From Macrotis lagotis (lineage: Eukaryota > Chordata > Mammalia > Peramelemorphia > Peramelidae): a stretch of 64,000 nucleotides of DNA. The notes beneath the pieces were generated by a model that ran no database searches, was not told the origin of the DNA, and worked only from the letters and a program-made list of their open reading frames with translations. The stretch is taken from the NCBI RefSeq assembly GCF_037893015.1, contig NC_133660.1, positions 289,017,078 to 289,081,077 of the forward strand, read 5' to 3'. This document shows, in pieces, positions 45,630 through 57,480 of this stretch (positions are counted from its first letter, which is position 1; every line of letters starts with the position of its first letter). The translations under genes and the position numbers were made by a program.

Positions 45630-46110
45630 TCAAAAGGCTTCTGCATCATCGAAGTTCAAAAATTTTAATCGAGTTGTACTCAGTTTTCATTAACTCAACT
45701 CTCCTAGCCATACATTGATGCTTGAAACACAATAGGTTTGCCTATATGCACCTCTGTAGACAAGATGATTCCTCTGCTATTTAGAATGTTGATCAGATTT
45801 TCCTTAACTTTTTTCTAAGGAGCAAGAATCTTTTAGTGTGTGGCTGTTGTTGCTTTCTATAGTGACCTTGAGCCCAAAATTAGAAAATCTGACATAGCTT
45901 CCATTTCTTTTCCATCTCTTTGTCAGAAAGTGGTAGGATCACTTAGCAAGATCTTATTTTGTTTTGTTTTTTGCATTTTTTTAGCTTCGTTTTTTTAGTT
46001 GTGTTTTTGATGTGAAACTTCAGGATAGCTTTTATGCTCTCCTCTTTTTCGCTCATCAAATGGTTCTTTATTCGTCTTCAAGATTTTCTATAATCAGAGG
46101 AGTATTATAT
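45630..46110 (-). mobile_element. RTE-like non-LTR retrotransposon remnant, minus strand
   Basis: Antisense phrases 'aaggcttctgcatcatcgaag', 'aaaatctgacatagcttcc', 'gtgaaacttcaggatagc' and 'tatgctctcctctttttcgc' have the order of the C-terminal reverse transcriptase region of RTE-like LINEs. Strongly decayed; family from recognition only. Confidence 0.5.
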
Positions 46111-46160
46111 ATACATATATATGTATATAGATAGATAGATAGATATATACATATATACCT
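46100..46160. repeat. TATA/GATA simple repeat
   Basis: Mixed tatata and gata units near 46106-46160. Confidence 0.85.
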
Positions 46161-46508
46161 GAGACTGTTGTTTCTTCCCACTATTTTGATTCCAACTATT
46201 GATTCAAAGAGCCAGACATTTCACGTGATATACACTACAAATAAATTTCAAAAATAATTTGAAAAAACACAGTCTAGTTGTGTCACTATGGTCCCTGGGG
46301 CACAACAAGGCTGTGTATTTTCAAATTTTTCAAGTGTCCAAAGAAACCCGACAGACCATGTATTAAAAATGCAAACACAACAGAATTATTACTTGACTTC
46401 AGAACAAAATAATTATTTCTCCTCTTCACTCAGTGTCCTGATCCAGAGATCCAGAGCAAATCCATAGACAAGATCCATCAGTTGCAGTTTATGGATTAAA
46501 TGAGTAAT

Positions 46509-46510
<2 letters not shown>

Positions 46511-46568
<58 letters not shown>
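46511..46568. repeat. (AT)n microsatellite
   Basis: Near-perfect alternating A/T run. Confidence 0.95.
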
Positions 46569-46571
<3 letters not shown>

Positions 46572-46596
46572 GTACAGTTGATTTTTATGCACCCCT

Positions 46597-49308
46597 CATT
46601 TATTTATTTATTTATTTATTTTGTGCTATTAATACAATCTTGGGAGAGTAAAAGTAAACCCCCTTCCCACCAAACCAAGATGAGAAACCTCAGGAATAGG
46701 GTGAGAGAAAAAAATGTAATTCAGTCTGTGTTCAGATTCCAATGGCTCTGTCTCTGGGGTGAGTTGCCTTTTTTATCATAAGTCCACAAAAGAAGTTGTT
46801 TCAATATTTTTTCCCACAGTTGCTATTACTAGCAGTATTTCACTCCACTCTATTCCTTCCACTTTCATTTATTCTATTTCTCTCTCCTTTCACCCTGTCC
46901 CTGTTCAAATGTATATTGTATCTGAATACCTTGTTTCACTATCTTCCCTGTCTTCTATCACCTATTTATCCCTTACTTCCCCCCAATCCCCCCTTATCCT
47001 GTCCCTTTCTTCTATATTTTCCTAAGATGAGATAGATTTCTATACCCTATTAAATGTGTATGTTATTTCCTCTCTGAGCCATTTCTGATATTATTGAAAG
47101 CTCCCTCGATCCCCCCTACCTTCTCCTGTTCCAGTCCATTGAAAACCTTTTTCTTTTAAAAGGAAATAGCCTCTTCTCCTTATCCTTTCTCTTCCTCCTA
47201 GCACTTTCCTTTATCACCCATTGACTCCATCTTTTTATAATAGTATACCTTTATATTCAACTCCTTCCTGTGCCTTGTCTATATATGCTCCTCCTAACTG
47301 CTCTTATAAATGAGAAAGTTCATATGAGTTATCAATATCTTCTTCCCAAGCAGGAATACAAGCAATTCAAGACCATTAAGTGCCTCATAGTTAGTCCTTC
47401 TCATTCACCCTCTCCATGGTTCACTAGAATTCCTGTACTTTGAGATTTAACTTTCAGTTCAGCTCTGGTTGTATCAACAGGAAAAGTCGAAAGTCTCCTA
47501 TTTCATTGAAAGTCCATCTTTTCCCCTGTAAGAGGATGTTTAGTTTTGCTGGGTCATTGATTCTTGGTAAACCAAGATCTTTTGCCTTCTTGAATAACAT
47601 ATACCAATCCCTATTTGCACTTAATGTAAATGCTGCCAGATCATGTGTAATCCTGAGCCACAGTAGTTGAATTTTTTTGTTTCTGACAGTTTTTAGTATT
47701 TTCTCTTTGATTTGGGAGATTTGGAATTTGGCTATTAATACCCCTGGAAGTTTTTCTTTTGGAATCTTTTTCAGGAGGTGACTGATGAATTCCCTCAATT
47801 TCTATTTTTATCCTCTGCTTCTAGGATCTCAGGGCAATTTGGTGTATTATTTCTTGGGAAATGATTTATAACTGGTTGGACTTTCAGGTAGTCAAATAAT
47901 TTCTAAATTATCTCTTCTGGATCTTTTTTCGAGGTTGGTTTTTTTTACAATGATATATTTCACATTTTCATCTAATTTTTCCTTTTTTTTTGGAAAGTTT
48001 CAATTCTTCTTGATTTCTCACAAAGTTTCCTCTAGTTACATTCTGCATTTGAAGAAGTTGTTTTCTTCAGAGAGCTTTTGTATCCCCCTTTCCAGCTAGC
48101 CAATTCTGCTTTTTCAGGCTTTCCTCTCCTCATTTGCCTGTGTTGTTTTTTTTTGTCCATTTGTCCTAAACTGGTTTTTAACATATTATTTTCTACAGTT
48201 TTTATTTCTTTCACCAAGTTGCTGATTTGGTTTTCATGATTTATACGCATAACTCTCATTTCTCCTCCCAATTTTTCCTCTACCTCCCTCAATTTCTTTT
48301 CAACATCTTTTTTTTTGAGCTTATCCATAACCTGACACCATTTCCTATTTCTCTTGGAGGTTTTGGATACAGAAGCTTCGATTTTGTCAACTTCTGAATC
48401 TTCCATGGAACCAAAGTAATTTTCTATGGTCAGATTCTTGTTTCTCTTTTGTTTGCTCATTTCCACAGACTAATACTGATTTGCCACACTTCCAAGGCTT
48501 TGGGAGTTTGAGGGGCAACCATAAGGACCTTAATTCCTCCAGTGTCTGATGAGAGAATATGATTGCACTCTTGCCTGTGTTTTGGCATGTGAACAACCAC
48601 AGACCTTCCCCTATGCCCTGGAGCTTTGAGGAAGAGTCCTGTTTGGCTGTGATGGTGTAGGAGCCCAGACTAAAACCTGGACCTGAGTATGGGCAAACAG
48701 CTGAGTCCTTCCCCAGGGAGAGCAGAGATATATCTGCAGTCTCCCCTGACTACCTTACTCTCTATAGACTGGGTTCTAGAGGTGCAGGCTGCCTGCCCTG
48801 ATTCCTGTGCAGATTTTCACTACAGAGCTGCTCTGCCAGCACTCCACACTCACTCTGGTGTGACAGAATTCTCTCACCACACCTTCAAGCTGTTCCTGGT
48901 ATTCCCTGGGCCAGGAGTTCTGGAAACTGCCCCCTTCTTCCAGGGACCCAGGTGCCCCCCAGGGATCTAGACACCCAATTGGGCTGTGCATCACTATTCT
49001 TCAGCTTTTCCAAGGTGCATAAATTTAGCATCCATGTGGTAGACAGAATGTAGAATGCAGAGACTAAAGAAAAGCAAAGAAATAAGAGACTGGGGAAATC
49101 AGCTATGTCATGGTAGACCAGACCTAGTAAAACAGACCTTTCCCGTGGAACTTCTAAATTGTTTTGTCTGGAAAATTGTAACACTCAATCTTTCAGTGAG
49201 TTCTTCCCCTCTAATTTTGGCTACAGTCATAATTTGAAGGCTTTTGGAGTTTTTTTTTTAGGGAATGAGTTTCCAGGAATTCCTTACTTTATGCCACCAT
49301 CTTGGATA
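46597..49308 (-). mobile_element. Half-L1 (HAL1-like) element, second copy
   Basis: Same structure as 33307-35967: 5' end near 49308 ('CCAAGATGGTGGC' on minus), GC-rich 5' UTR (48480-49290), ORF1 pieces, no ORF2, and a purine-rich 3' UTR. It ends in an (AAAT)n tail, seen as (ATTT)n at 46597-46620. Shared 3' UTR phrase on plus: 'tctatatatgctcct' followed by 'ctcttataaatgagaaagtt'. No convincing target duplication. Confidence 0.82.
47450..48466 (-). pseudogene. HAL1-like ORF1, broken, second copy
   Basis: The N-terminal piece at 48032-48466 starts 'MEMSKQKRNKNLTIENYF'. It continues with a Lys/Glu-rich coiled-coil region of about 100 residues. The C-terminal piece at 47454-47798 carries 'QISQIKEKILKTVRNKK', 'LPRINDPAKLNILLQGKR' and 'WTFNEIGDF', the ORF1p C-terminal domain. 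A frameshift and stops separate the pieces. It is better preserved than the copy at 34270-35318. Confidence 0.87.
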
Positions 49309-49309
49309 C

Positions 49310-49800
49310 TTTTATTCAACTTTTTAAAGCTATTTAATTTTTTCCATTAACTTCATGCTAAAGATTAATTCCCATTTGAAAGATTAAAGAACTCATTCCC
49401 AGACATGTGAAAAGACTAGTCAACCTCCAAGCTAGACTTCACCCAGGGTGTTCTAACACTAAGTCCATCAGTCGTTTTACTGTATCATAGTACTTCTCAA
49501 TGTAAAGGACTTTGTTAATTCAGAAGAAGATGAAGTTAGTTAATGTGAAATTTGATCATGAAATATTGGTGAAGGAAATACCATTTCATTCCAAATATTC
49601 AAGAGTGGTTAAGATATATAAATGTATATAAGTAGAAGAATAGAGTCTTCCAATAACAGAGAACACAGGGAAAAGGGAGAGGGGAAAACAAAATGGTCTA
49701 GGGATGACTTTCTCTTTGAGAGATACACTAAAAATTTCCTTGAACTAAAATTAAAAACCTACCTTCAAAGATAGTAGATTACTACAGATTTTCAAAGGTA
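49310..49800. other. Unassigned intergenic DNA
   Basis: AT-rich with one MIR-like phrase near 49380-49450. No gene evidence. Confidence 0.45.
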
Positions 49801-49834
49801 TGTGTGAGTCATCATCATTATAATTATGCCCCAC

Positions 49835-51235
49835 AGTGTCTGGGTCCATGGGATCCCCAGCTCCTTGCAGCAGAAGCAGTTTCCCACCCTGCCATCCCAG
49901 GGAGCACGAAGCACAACTTGGAAGATCAGGGGGGGAACCTCTGGAAGCATGAAGACCAGGACGGCATGGTCCTCCTCAGCACTCAGTAGTCCTCAGTGCA
50001 GAAGAGATACTATGAAAATGAAGCAGGGCTGTGGATTCACCCAAGAGGAGTCACCTGGCAGCTTCTTCCAGAGCACTCACCCCACAGAAGGTAAGGGGGT
50101 GACGGGTGACTGTTGAAGTCTCTCCTCTTTTCCCGGGGTAGATTTTGACACTTTTTCCTTATTCAGACCTTGGTCACAGTCTGGGCCCCCATACTGTCAT
50201 AGAGCAGGAACCTTCTTCACAGCCCTAGGGAAGAGGGGTGTGCTTGGGGTCATCCACAGACCAGATCACAGGCAGGAGAGCAGTCAGAATCTGACATAAG
50301 ACTTTGAAGGAACTGAGGTCCTTGTGGGAGTATCCCAATAATACTCAAAATCTCAGGAAGCACTCCCAAATCAGGGCACAGCCTGGATAAATGAGTAAAC
50401 AAAAAAAAAGGAACCTGAATATAAACAATTATTTTGGTCCAATGGAGGATCAAAACACACATTCAGAAAATGAAAAAAAACTTCTGCATCTAAAAACTCC
50501 AAGAAATAGAGAACTTGGGCTCAGGCTCTGACAGAGCTCAAAAAAGATTTTGAAAATCAAATAAGGGAGATAGAGGAAAAATTGGGAAGAGAAAAGAGAG
50601 ATACAGTAAAAAATTATGAAAATCAAGTCAACAGCTTAGTCAAGGAGATACAAAAAATGGTGAAGAAAACAACATGCTAAAAACTAGTTTAGGTCAAATG
50701 GAAAAAGCAGTCTAAAATGTAATAAGGAGCAGGATACATTAAAAAAACATAATTGGCCAGATGAAAAGAAGAAAAGAAATCTCTCTGAAGAAAACAACTG
50801 CTTTGAATGTAGAATGGAGCTAAGAGAACCTGAGGATTTTGTGAGGAATCAAGACACAATAATTCAACAACAAAAGCATGAAAAACTAGAAGAAAATGTG
50901 AAAAATTTTATTGAAAAAAATAACTGATCTGCAAAAGAGCAGATCCAAGAGAGACAATTTAAAAATTATTGGGCTACCTGAAAGTCACGATCAGGAAAAG
51001 AGCTTTAACTTTATTTTTAAAGAATTTCTACAGGAAAATTATCTTGATATCCTAGAGACAGAGGGCAAAATAGACATTGGTAGAATTCACCAATCTCTTC
51101 CTGAAAGTGATCCAAAAAGTAACACTCAGAAATATTATAGCCAAGTTCCAGAACTCCCAAATCAAAGAGGAAAATACTACAAGCAACCAGGTCACAAGTC
51201 AAATATTGTGGTGCTGCAGTCAGGACTTAATTAAC
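49835..51235 (+). mobile_element. L1 5' UTR and ORF1, plus strand, truncated
   Basis: A GC-rich 5' UTR (49835-50400) is followed by purine-rich ORF1 text on the plus strand. At 50911-51234 a frame reads ORF1p-like 'RDNLKIIGLPESH', 'FNFIFKEFLQENY', 'LETEGKIDIGRIHQSLPE'. This is the start of the RRM-like domain. The piece ends before the C-terminal domain is complete, and no ORF2 follows. Confidence 0.83.
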
Positions 51236-51589
51236 TTGTCAATAGATCCCCTATATATTCCTCTTTCATATTATCAAAAAGCTATGGCAATCACCCTCAC
51301 CCACTTGCAACTTTCATTCCATTACTATCTATATATGATCTATATATGATTGTATATATTTCCCCCCGCTTATGATTTGGCAAAAATCTACCTACAGTCA
51401 TTTCCTTAGTATCTTTATCTGTGCATATACATACATACAAACAGAAAAACAGGCATATAGATATTTATGCAATAATAGCTATTTCATCTAATCTAAAAAC
51501 TCAATCATTTTAGGTATATAAAATAAATATATTATGTGTATACACAGATAAACATATATACATACATAGTTAGGTGATAGCCAGATGCA

Positions 51590-52800
51590 TTGACGTGTAT
51601 CTCTATACACTCAAAACTTTTCCCCATGAAAATCAAAGTTTTTCCTTCAAAGTACACTGAAATCAAGTGAAAAAAGACTTGGTATTTTAGACATGTTTGA
51701 AGGCTGCTTGGAAGATTCTCATGGATTACAGGAGTCCTAAGGGATCACACAAGATTACAAAGTGAACTCCTTTCTCCATGTTATTAATAAAGGTACCTCT
51801 ACTATAACTAATTATACTCAAAGGAAATGCCAAAGTATCTGTGGCTACTAAGAATGAAAATAGAACTGTGGCCCCTCTGGGGACTTCAGGAAGCATTTCT
51901 CAAAAGGAAAATAGACCATTAAATATATTTCCACTCACTTTAAATAATCAAATATTTTAGTAAATCTCATAGCTTCATCTGGTAAAATATCAGGACCCTT
52001 TATTCTCTGAACTTCCTCATGAGAACTGAAACAATATAGTGTTTATAGGGATAATTATTTGATGCTTTCTAGTACCTGTGATTTGGTAAGAGAAAAAAAT
52101 CAAGACTTAGTTTGGAAAGGAGAAATGTCACAAGTGTTGACTCAGGTAATGTTTTAATAATCCATTGTTGAGTTGCCAGTTTGTTTAGTTAATAAATGGA
52201 TAATATAAATAATAGTTAGGAAAGCTGCAATTTGAATCCTTCCAGTCTAGAATAAATTAGTTGGGTCAATGAGGATTTCATTTAAGTTCTCTGAGCTTCA
52301 GTTTCTCTTTCCTAATATGTATATGATACCTGCAACATTTTTATAGAGTTTGTTTGAGTCGTTTTGCAAAATAAATGCAAGGAGAACATTAATTATCATT
52401 TTCATTGTTTTTCTTTCCTTTATAAACAGAAAGCACTTCTAGTTCAGGTAACTTCAGATGTGCAGATTGGATAAAATATACAAATGTTTATGAAAGCAGA
52501 ATAAAATCTGCTCTCTCCCTCTCATAGCATTATGGGTAAGTACCCAGTGAAATGAAATCTTTTGGAAGAAATATTTTGAAAAGTCTGAATTATTATGAAT
52601 ATGTTCTGTGCCAATAAAACAATTGTTATTATAAATATTGTCATTATAATTAGCATTATCACCCTCATTATTATTTAATAGGCAGCATGACAGAAGCTAA
52701 AGAAATACCCTTAATTCAAATCCAGACTAATTCGTTTTTGTTCTTCCCTAAATCCCTTAACTTGCCAGGGCTTGTAATCAGTAAGTTGCAGGAGGTATTT
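51590..52800 (+). repeat. OR duplicon D (inverted), 5' flank with conserved distal block
   Basis: Its reverse complement matches 14200-15420, 26620-27900 and 61860-63090. Examples are 'ggggacttcaggaagcattt' at 51878, 'agagcagattttattctg'-type text (reverse) near 52500 and 'catgctgcctatta' (reverse) near 52680. The block lies about 2.7-3.0 kb before the OR start, farther than in A and B, because of the RTE-SINE and other inserted DNA. Confidence 0.72.
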
Positions 52801-53016
52801 TCTTTCCTAGTGAATTTTTACATTGATGAAATCACAAATCTCATGAAATATTATTACAAGAAAATGTATATATCAATTATGTGCTTATATAAATATATAT
52901 ATATATACATAATTATTTCTAATATAAATGACAAAGGATAACTACATACTCTTTATAGGTTTTAAAGACTTGAACTTTTGACTCCTTAACTAACATGTTT
53001 ATTTTCTTTCGTATGT

Positions 53017-53337
53017 GCTGTTTACACAGTGGTTAGAGCACTGGTCTTGCAGTCAGGAGAATGGGAGCTAGAATCCAGTCTCAGATTCTTGATACTTGCT
53101 AGGCATGTAACCTTGGGCAAGACACTTAACCCTGATTGCCTTAAACCCAGGACCAGTTCCAGTCATCCTGATGTATATCTAGCTACTGAACCTAGATTGC
53201 TCTGGAGGAGAAAGGAAAGCTGGAGTCTTCAGACAGAGCCCCCTCCGTCAAATCCAACTCATGTGCCCTTGTCATGGCATCACCTCCGTTGTTGTCATGA
53301 TCTTCTTTGAGAATGAAGGACAAACAGCATCATCATC
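53017..53337 (+). mobile_element. SINE with tRNA-like head and RTE-like tail
   Basis: The head carries 'cagtggttagagca' and the CORE 'cttgggcaagacacttaaccc'. A longer body ends 'gatcttctttgagaatgaa' and 'ggacaaacagcatcatcat'. This is the tail type of marsupial SINEs that use RTE-class LINEs (RTESINE/Mar4 type, named from memory). Confidence 0.75.
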
Positions 53338-54600
53338 TCCTTTCACCAAAAATTATATGTTCCAAAAATAGGGAATAAAGAAACTAAATAAGTGAAGTTA
53401 TTAAGGTTGAACAGAAACAGATTATCTTAAAAGTTTATCTGAATATATATCATTATTGTTCCTTAGAGGAATGAAAATATCAAAATTGATTAATTAAATT
53501 AATGAGGTCAGGGTAATGAGGATGAAATTGAAGTAAAAAGACTGCCTATTGACTGGAAACAAAAATCTTTGCAATAAATAATTATAATCAATGAACAGCA
53601 GGGAACTATGGTTATATTATCAAAACCTTTCACTCAGTGTGGAAATATTTATCATAACAGAATATAGCTCCTTATTGTACTAAATATTTAGATTTGCTTT
53701 TTTTTCTTTCCTGAAGACAATAACCCCAATTCTAATTATTATCAAGAAAAATATAAAAGGATTTAAAGTAATTAATTCATCTTACCTTTGGATAGACTAA
53801 AAGGAAAAAATGTCACATTTGGAATCTGACCATCTGATAGTACAAACTTGCTTTGCTACAGTGCTTCTTAGCTAGTCAAGAAAAGTCAGATTCTCTATAG
53901 TCTGTCTCTGTCATTAAGGGAACTGGATACTTGATCTATAAAATGCTAGAACCCATGAAGGTGATTCAATTTTTTAAAAAACCCATCAAATGGTGATAAA
54001 TTCATTTCTTCCAATTTTCACTTATGTATAAAGTAACTTCTGACCATTCATTAGAACTTTTAGGTAGGTTCCACCAACCATTCAAGATGCTGAAACAGAC
54101 ACCAGAAATTTGACATAATAAGAAAAGGAAATCTATTGCACATCAAATAGACTAAATGCCAAAAGCCTCACTGAAAACTCGTAGTATATAGCAAATCAAA
54201 GTATTCAAAAATAGTGTTTGCATCTCTCTCCTAACAGCTATTAGTACTTAAGAACAGATACATGTTTTGATTCTAAATATACTGTTATCTTGCAAAAGGT
54301 AATTGCTTTAGAGATGGAAGTGATGTGTTTGAGTGTTTGTATATTTGTGTGTGTATGTGGTATGTGAGAATTTGTAAGACAACTTGGGAGAGGGAGTCCT
54401 ATTGAGTAAATCATCTCAAGGAGGCTCAATTTGTAGGATCAGGGAGATATTTTCAATTTGTGATCTGAAGACAGTAATATTATGTAAACAGTCTGATTAG
54501 TCAATCATCTAACATGGTGAGTAAAAATAGATTACGCAGACTTGCTAGGCTAAAAAAACAAATTGCTTCTGTTCTCTCCTTTTAGAATTTGATATCCAGT
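53338..54600. other. OR 5' flank, no recognised element
   Basis: Proximal upstream DNA of the unit D receptor. Its last 60 bases align with the region just upstream of the unit A and B receptors. No promoter motif could be fixed. Confidence 0.5.
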
Positions 54601-54603
54601 ACT

Positions 54604-54620
54604 TATATTGTTTCAAGATG
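54604..54620 (+). promoter_or_regulatory. Predicted 3' splice site before OR (unit D)
   Basis: 'atattgtttcaag' with AG at 54616-54617, 24 nt before the ATG at 54642. By chance the predicted exon opens with an ATG (54618) in the same frame. Confidence 0.55.
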
Positions 54621-54641
54621 AATTACAGGACCCCAGAAGCC

Positions 54642-55592
54642 ATGAGGAATTGTACCATAATCATGCAATTCTTTCTTATGGATTTTTCCAACATTCGAGA
54701 GCTTCAGATCTTACAGGCTGTTATTTTCCTGCTAATATATATTGCAGCCCTGTTGGGGAATCTCCTCACTATCACTGCCATTGTCAGCGACCCCCACCTT
54801 CATTCTCCAATGTATTTTTTTCTAAGCAACTTATCCTTGATCGATCTTGGCTGCATCTCAGTCACTGTTCCCAAATTCATTGTGAATTCCCTGACCGGCA
54901 ATAAGTCCATTTCTCTCCTTGGCTGTGCAGCTCAGATTTTCTTTTTTATCTTCTTTGCTGCAACAGAAATTGCTTTGCTTGTGACTATGTCCTATGACCG
55001 CTATCTGGCCATCTGCTACCCCTTGCACTATGGGGTGGTCATGACACAACTCCGCTGTCTTTGGGCGGCAATTGGTTCATGGGCCAGTGGGTTCATCTAT
55101 TCAGCTCTGCACACAGGGAACATGTTCCGTTTACCTTTCTCAGGATCCAATGTGATCCATCAATATTTTTGTGATGTCCCTCATGTTTTAAAGCTCTCAT
55201 CTTCTGAGGTTCGTGATACTGAGTATGTACTCCTTGCTACCAGTTCCACTTTACTTTTATTCTGCTTAGTTTATTTAATTATATCATATACTTACATCTT
55301 TTCCACTGTATTTAAAATGCCCTCTGTGGAGGGACGCTACAAAGCCTTGTCTACCTGTTCACCACAATTGATTATCCTTCTTTTGTTCATTCTTTCTGGC
55401 ATTATCACAGTCTTGAGTCCTATATCAGACACTTCACCAGTTCAGAATCTTTTGATTTCAATGACTTACACAATATTGCCTCCATTCATGAACCCTATTA
55501 TTTATAGCCTGAGGAATATGAAAATGAAGGTTGCATTGAGTAGGATAATCAAAACAAATTTTTTTTACAAATTCAGAAATGTTTATCTTTGA
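54642..55592 (+). CDS. Olfactory receptor, family 14-like (unit D, inverted)
   Basis: Intact 316-residue odorant receptor on the plus strand, opposite to its relatives. From the chosen start: Asn3-Cys-Thr glycosylation site, Gly39-Asn40, 'LHSPMYFFLSNLS', Cys95/Cys177, 'MSYDRYLAICYP' (Tyr for the usual His before Pro), 'SYTYIF' in TM5, 'KALSTCSPQL', and 'NPIIYSLRN' at 284-292. The tail ends with an unusual Phe/Tyr-rich 'NFFYKFRNVYL'. An in-frame ATG eight codons upstream (54618) would give 324 residues. I prefer the inner ATG, which aligns with units A and B, though either could be used. A candidate AATAAA lies at 55829-55834. Membrane receptor of olfactory neurons by family; ligand unknown. 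Confidence 0.96.
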   Translation: MRNCTIIMQFFLMDFSNIRELQILQAVIFLLIYIAALLGNLLTITAIVSDPHLHSPMYFFLSNLSLIDLGCISVTVPKFIVNSLTGNKSISLLGCAAQIFFFIFFAATEIALLVTMSYDRYLAICYPLHYGVVMTQLRCLWAAIGSWASGFIYSALHTGNMFRLPFSGSNVIHQYFCDVPHVLKLSSSEVRDTEYVLLATSSTLLLFCLVYLIISYTYIFSTVFKMPSVEGRYKALSTCSPQLIILLLFILSGIITVLSPISDTSPVQNLLISMTYTILPPFMNPIIYSLRNMKMKVALSRIIKTNFFYKFRNVYL

Positions 55593-57480
55593 AAAATATT
55601 AAAAAGAGAATGTATCAATTGGCTAGTGCTTGCAAAAAGTAACAAAAAACTAGCCTAAAAGTGAAGTTAATAGTTATTTGTTTGTAATTATATATATGTA
55701 TAACCAGTGTCAGATTACTTACTGTCATGGGGGTAACACAATGGAGGGAAGTAGAAAAATGTAGAATTCAAACCCTTACAAAAACATGAATGTTGAAACA
55801 TTTTTCCATGTAGTTGAAAAAAAAGTAAAATAAAGTAACATTCAAAATAAATAGCAAAGGATTTGTCCTCACATCAAAAATTATCACCAAAGTATTCAGT
55901 CTGAATATTTGTTTCCTTTCCACAAAGCAATCATTCATTAATATTTTTCATTACATGGACAAATCCTAACAAATCATATAAATATATTTCTCTGTTTAAT
56001 AATTCATTGATCATGTATATGGTACAATGGATTGAAATCACTAGACAAGTAAAAGGAACATTGATAGTTTCCTTGGCAACAAAATTTCATTGCTTAATGC
56101 TTTAATGATAAGAGAGTGTCTTCCAAAACCAAAATTTGAGTAATCACTTGGATTTCTTGGCTACTTTTAGATTTCTTAGCAACTTTTTATGTGGTATAAA
56201 TGACTGCTATCACCCTTAAATTTAAACAAATTAACTTCTATTTCAAAATTATATTTAATTGCCACCATCCTCATGGAGACATCTATGATCCCTGAATGAA
56301 AATATTATTTATTTATTTGTTAAAACTTCATTAACATTTCAAATTTGTGTTAGTGCAGTAGATGTTGGGGACTCTTCAAGGAATCCTGAGTTCAATGATT
56401 TTGCCTAGACAAGTTGATAACATTAGATAATGTGAGGGAATGATTAGCAGAGGCAATGACTTTCATAAGACTTAAACAAAATGCCAAGTTGAGTCTCATT
56501 CCTTTACTATTACTGTTTTGACATGTCGACTAGTTAAGTCCTTCACATAAGCTTAATGGATTTAGACCTTTAAAACATTTTCCTTTGGAGGCCTTTTAAA
56601 AAATGAGACAAGATTCTCTATAAGATAATGAGCTAGGAAATACCTTGAGGAATGCGAGTGAACTCCAGTATTTGAAAAAGAATCCAGTAATGGAAGTAAA
56701 ACCCCATTTCTGAGGGAGAATATTCTTATAATCTGAAGACAATAAGGGGGTACTTGGGGAGTTTTCTATTTGCACTTCCTATTAAGTAGTTAATAATGTT
56801 CAATACAAGAACAATTTACCAAAGGAGAAACATCTTGTCTAATAAGCAACATTCTCAGTGAGTAGAGACAGAAGACAGCTCTGTCACTAAAGCTCTGTGT
56901 ATATGAAAGAAATCAACTTTTTAGTTGTAAGATGGTTTAAGAATAGGAACAAAAACAGAAAGCCTAGATGAGAGAACATCCCAGCAGCCACTTCACACAA
57001 GTGAGAAATGGGATCAATATATCCTTAGTAAGTCAAGATCAAAAGGACCCTGCTATGCATGAGAAATGAGTAGCAAAGAGCAAATGGGTTCCCACATAGA
57101 CAAATCTCCTCTTCTGTATCCTGTTTTTGTCCAATTTTTCTTCTGAGGCTGTGCACAGTGGTTAGACAGAGAACCTCATTCTTATGGCTGTTAATGATCT
57201 TAGAATTCTATTTTAATAAGTACCTTTGATTTGAACTAATTATGTCTATTTTTTCAAAGTCCAACATTATTTTTACTAGATGAATAATTTTTAAAATGTG
57301 GTCACAAGGAACATCTTGATCTGTGAACATAAATCATTTGGCATTCTCAAATTCTAAGTGTAGGGAATTATAATTAGAAGTGATATAATTATAGTTATGA
57401 TTCTTAAGGGGGAATAAACCTATCTTTTTCTTTCAAAGCACATTTCTTAGGAATTCCTCGGGAAAGTCAAGGTAATTGAA
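55593..57480 (+). repeat. OR duplicon D, 3' flank, and unassigned DNA
   Basis: The reverse complement of 55600-55690 matches 42340-42440 and 25360-25440, the 3' edge of units C and B. Farther on the homology is not visible to me. No gene evidence. Confidence 0.5.

Noticed and set aside
48689..49184. GC-richer frames of 93-99 codons on both strands
   Set aside because: Chance frames in the 5' UTR of the half-L1. The same kind is seen at 35339-35840.
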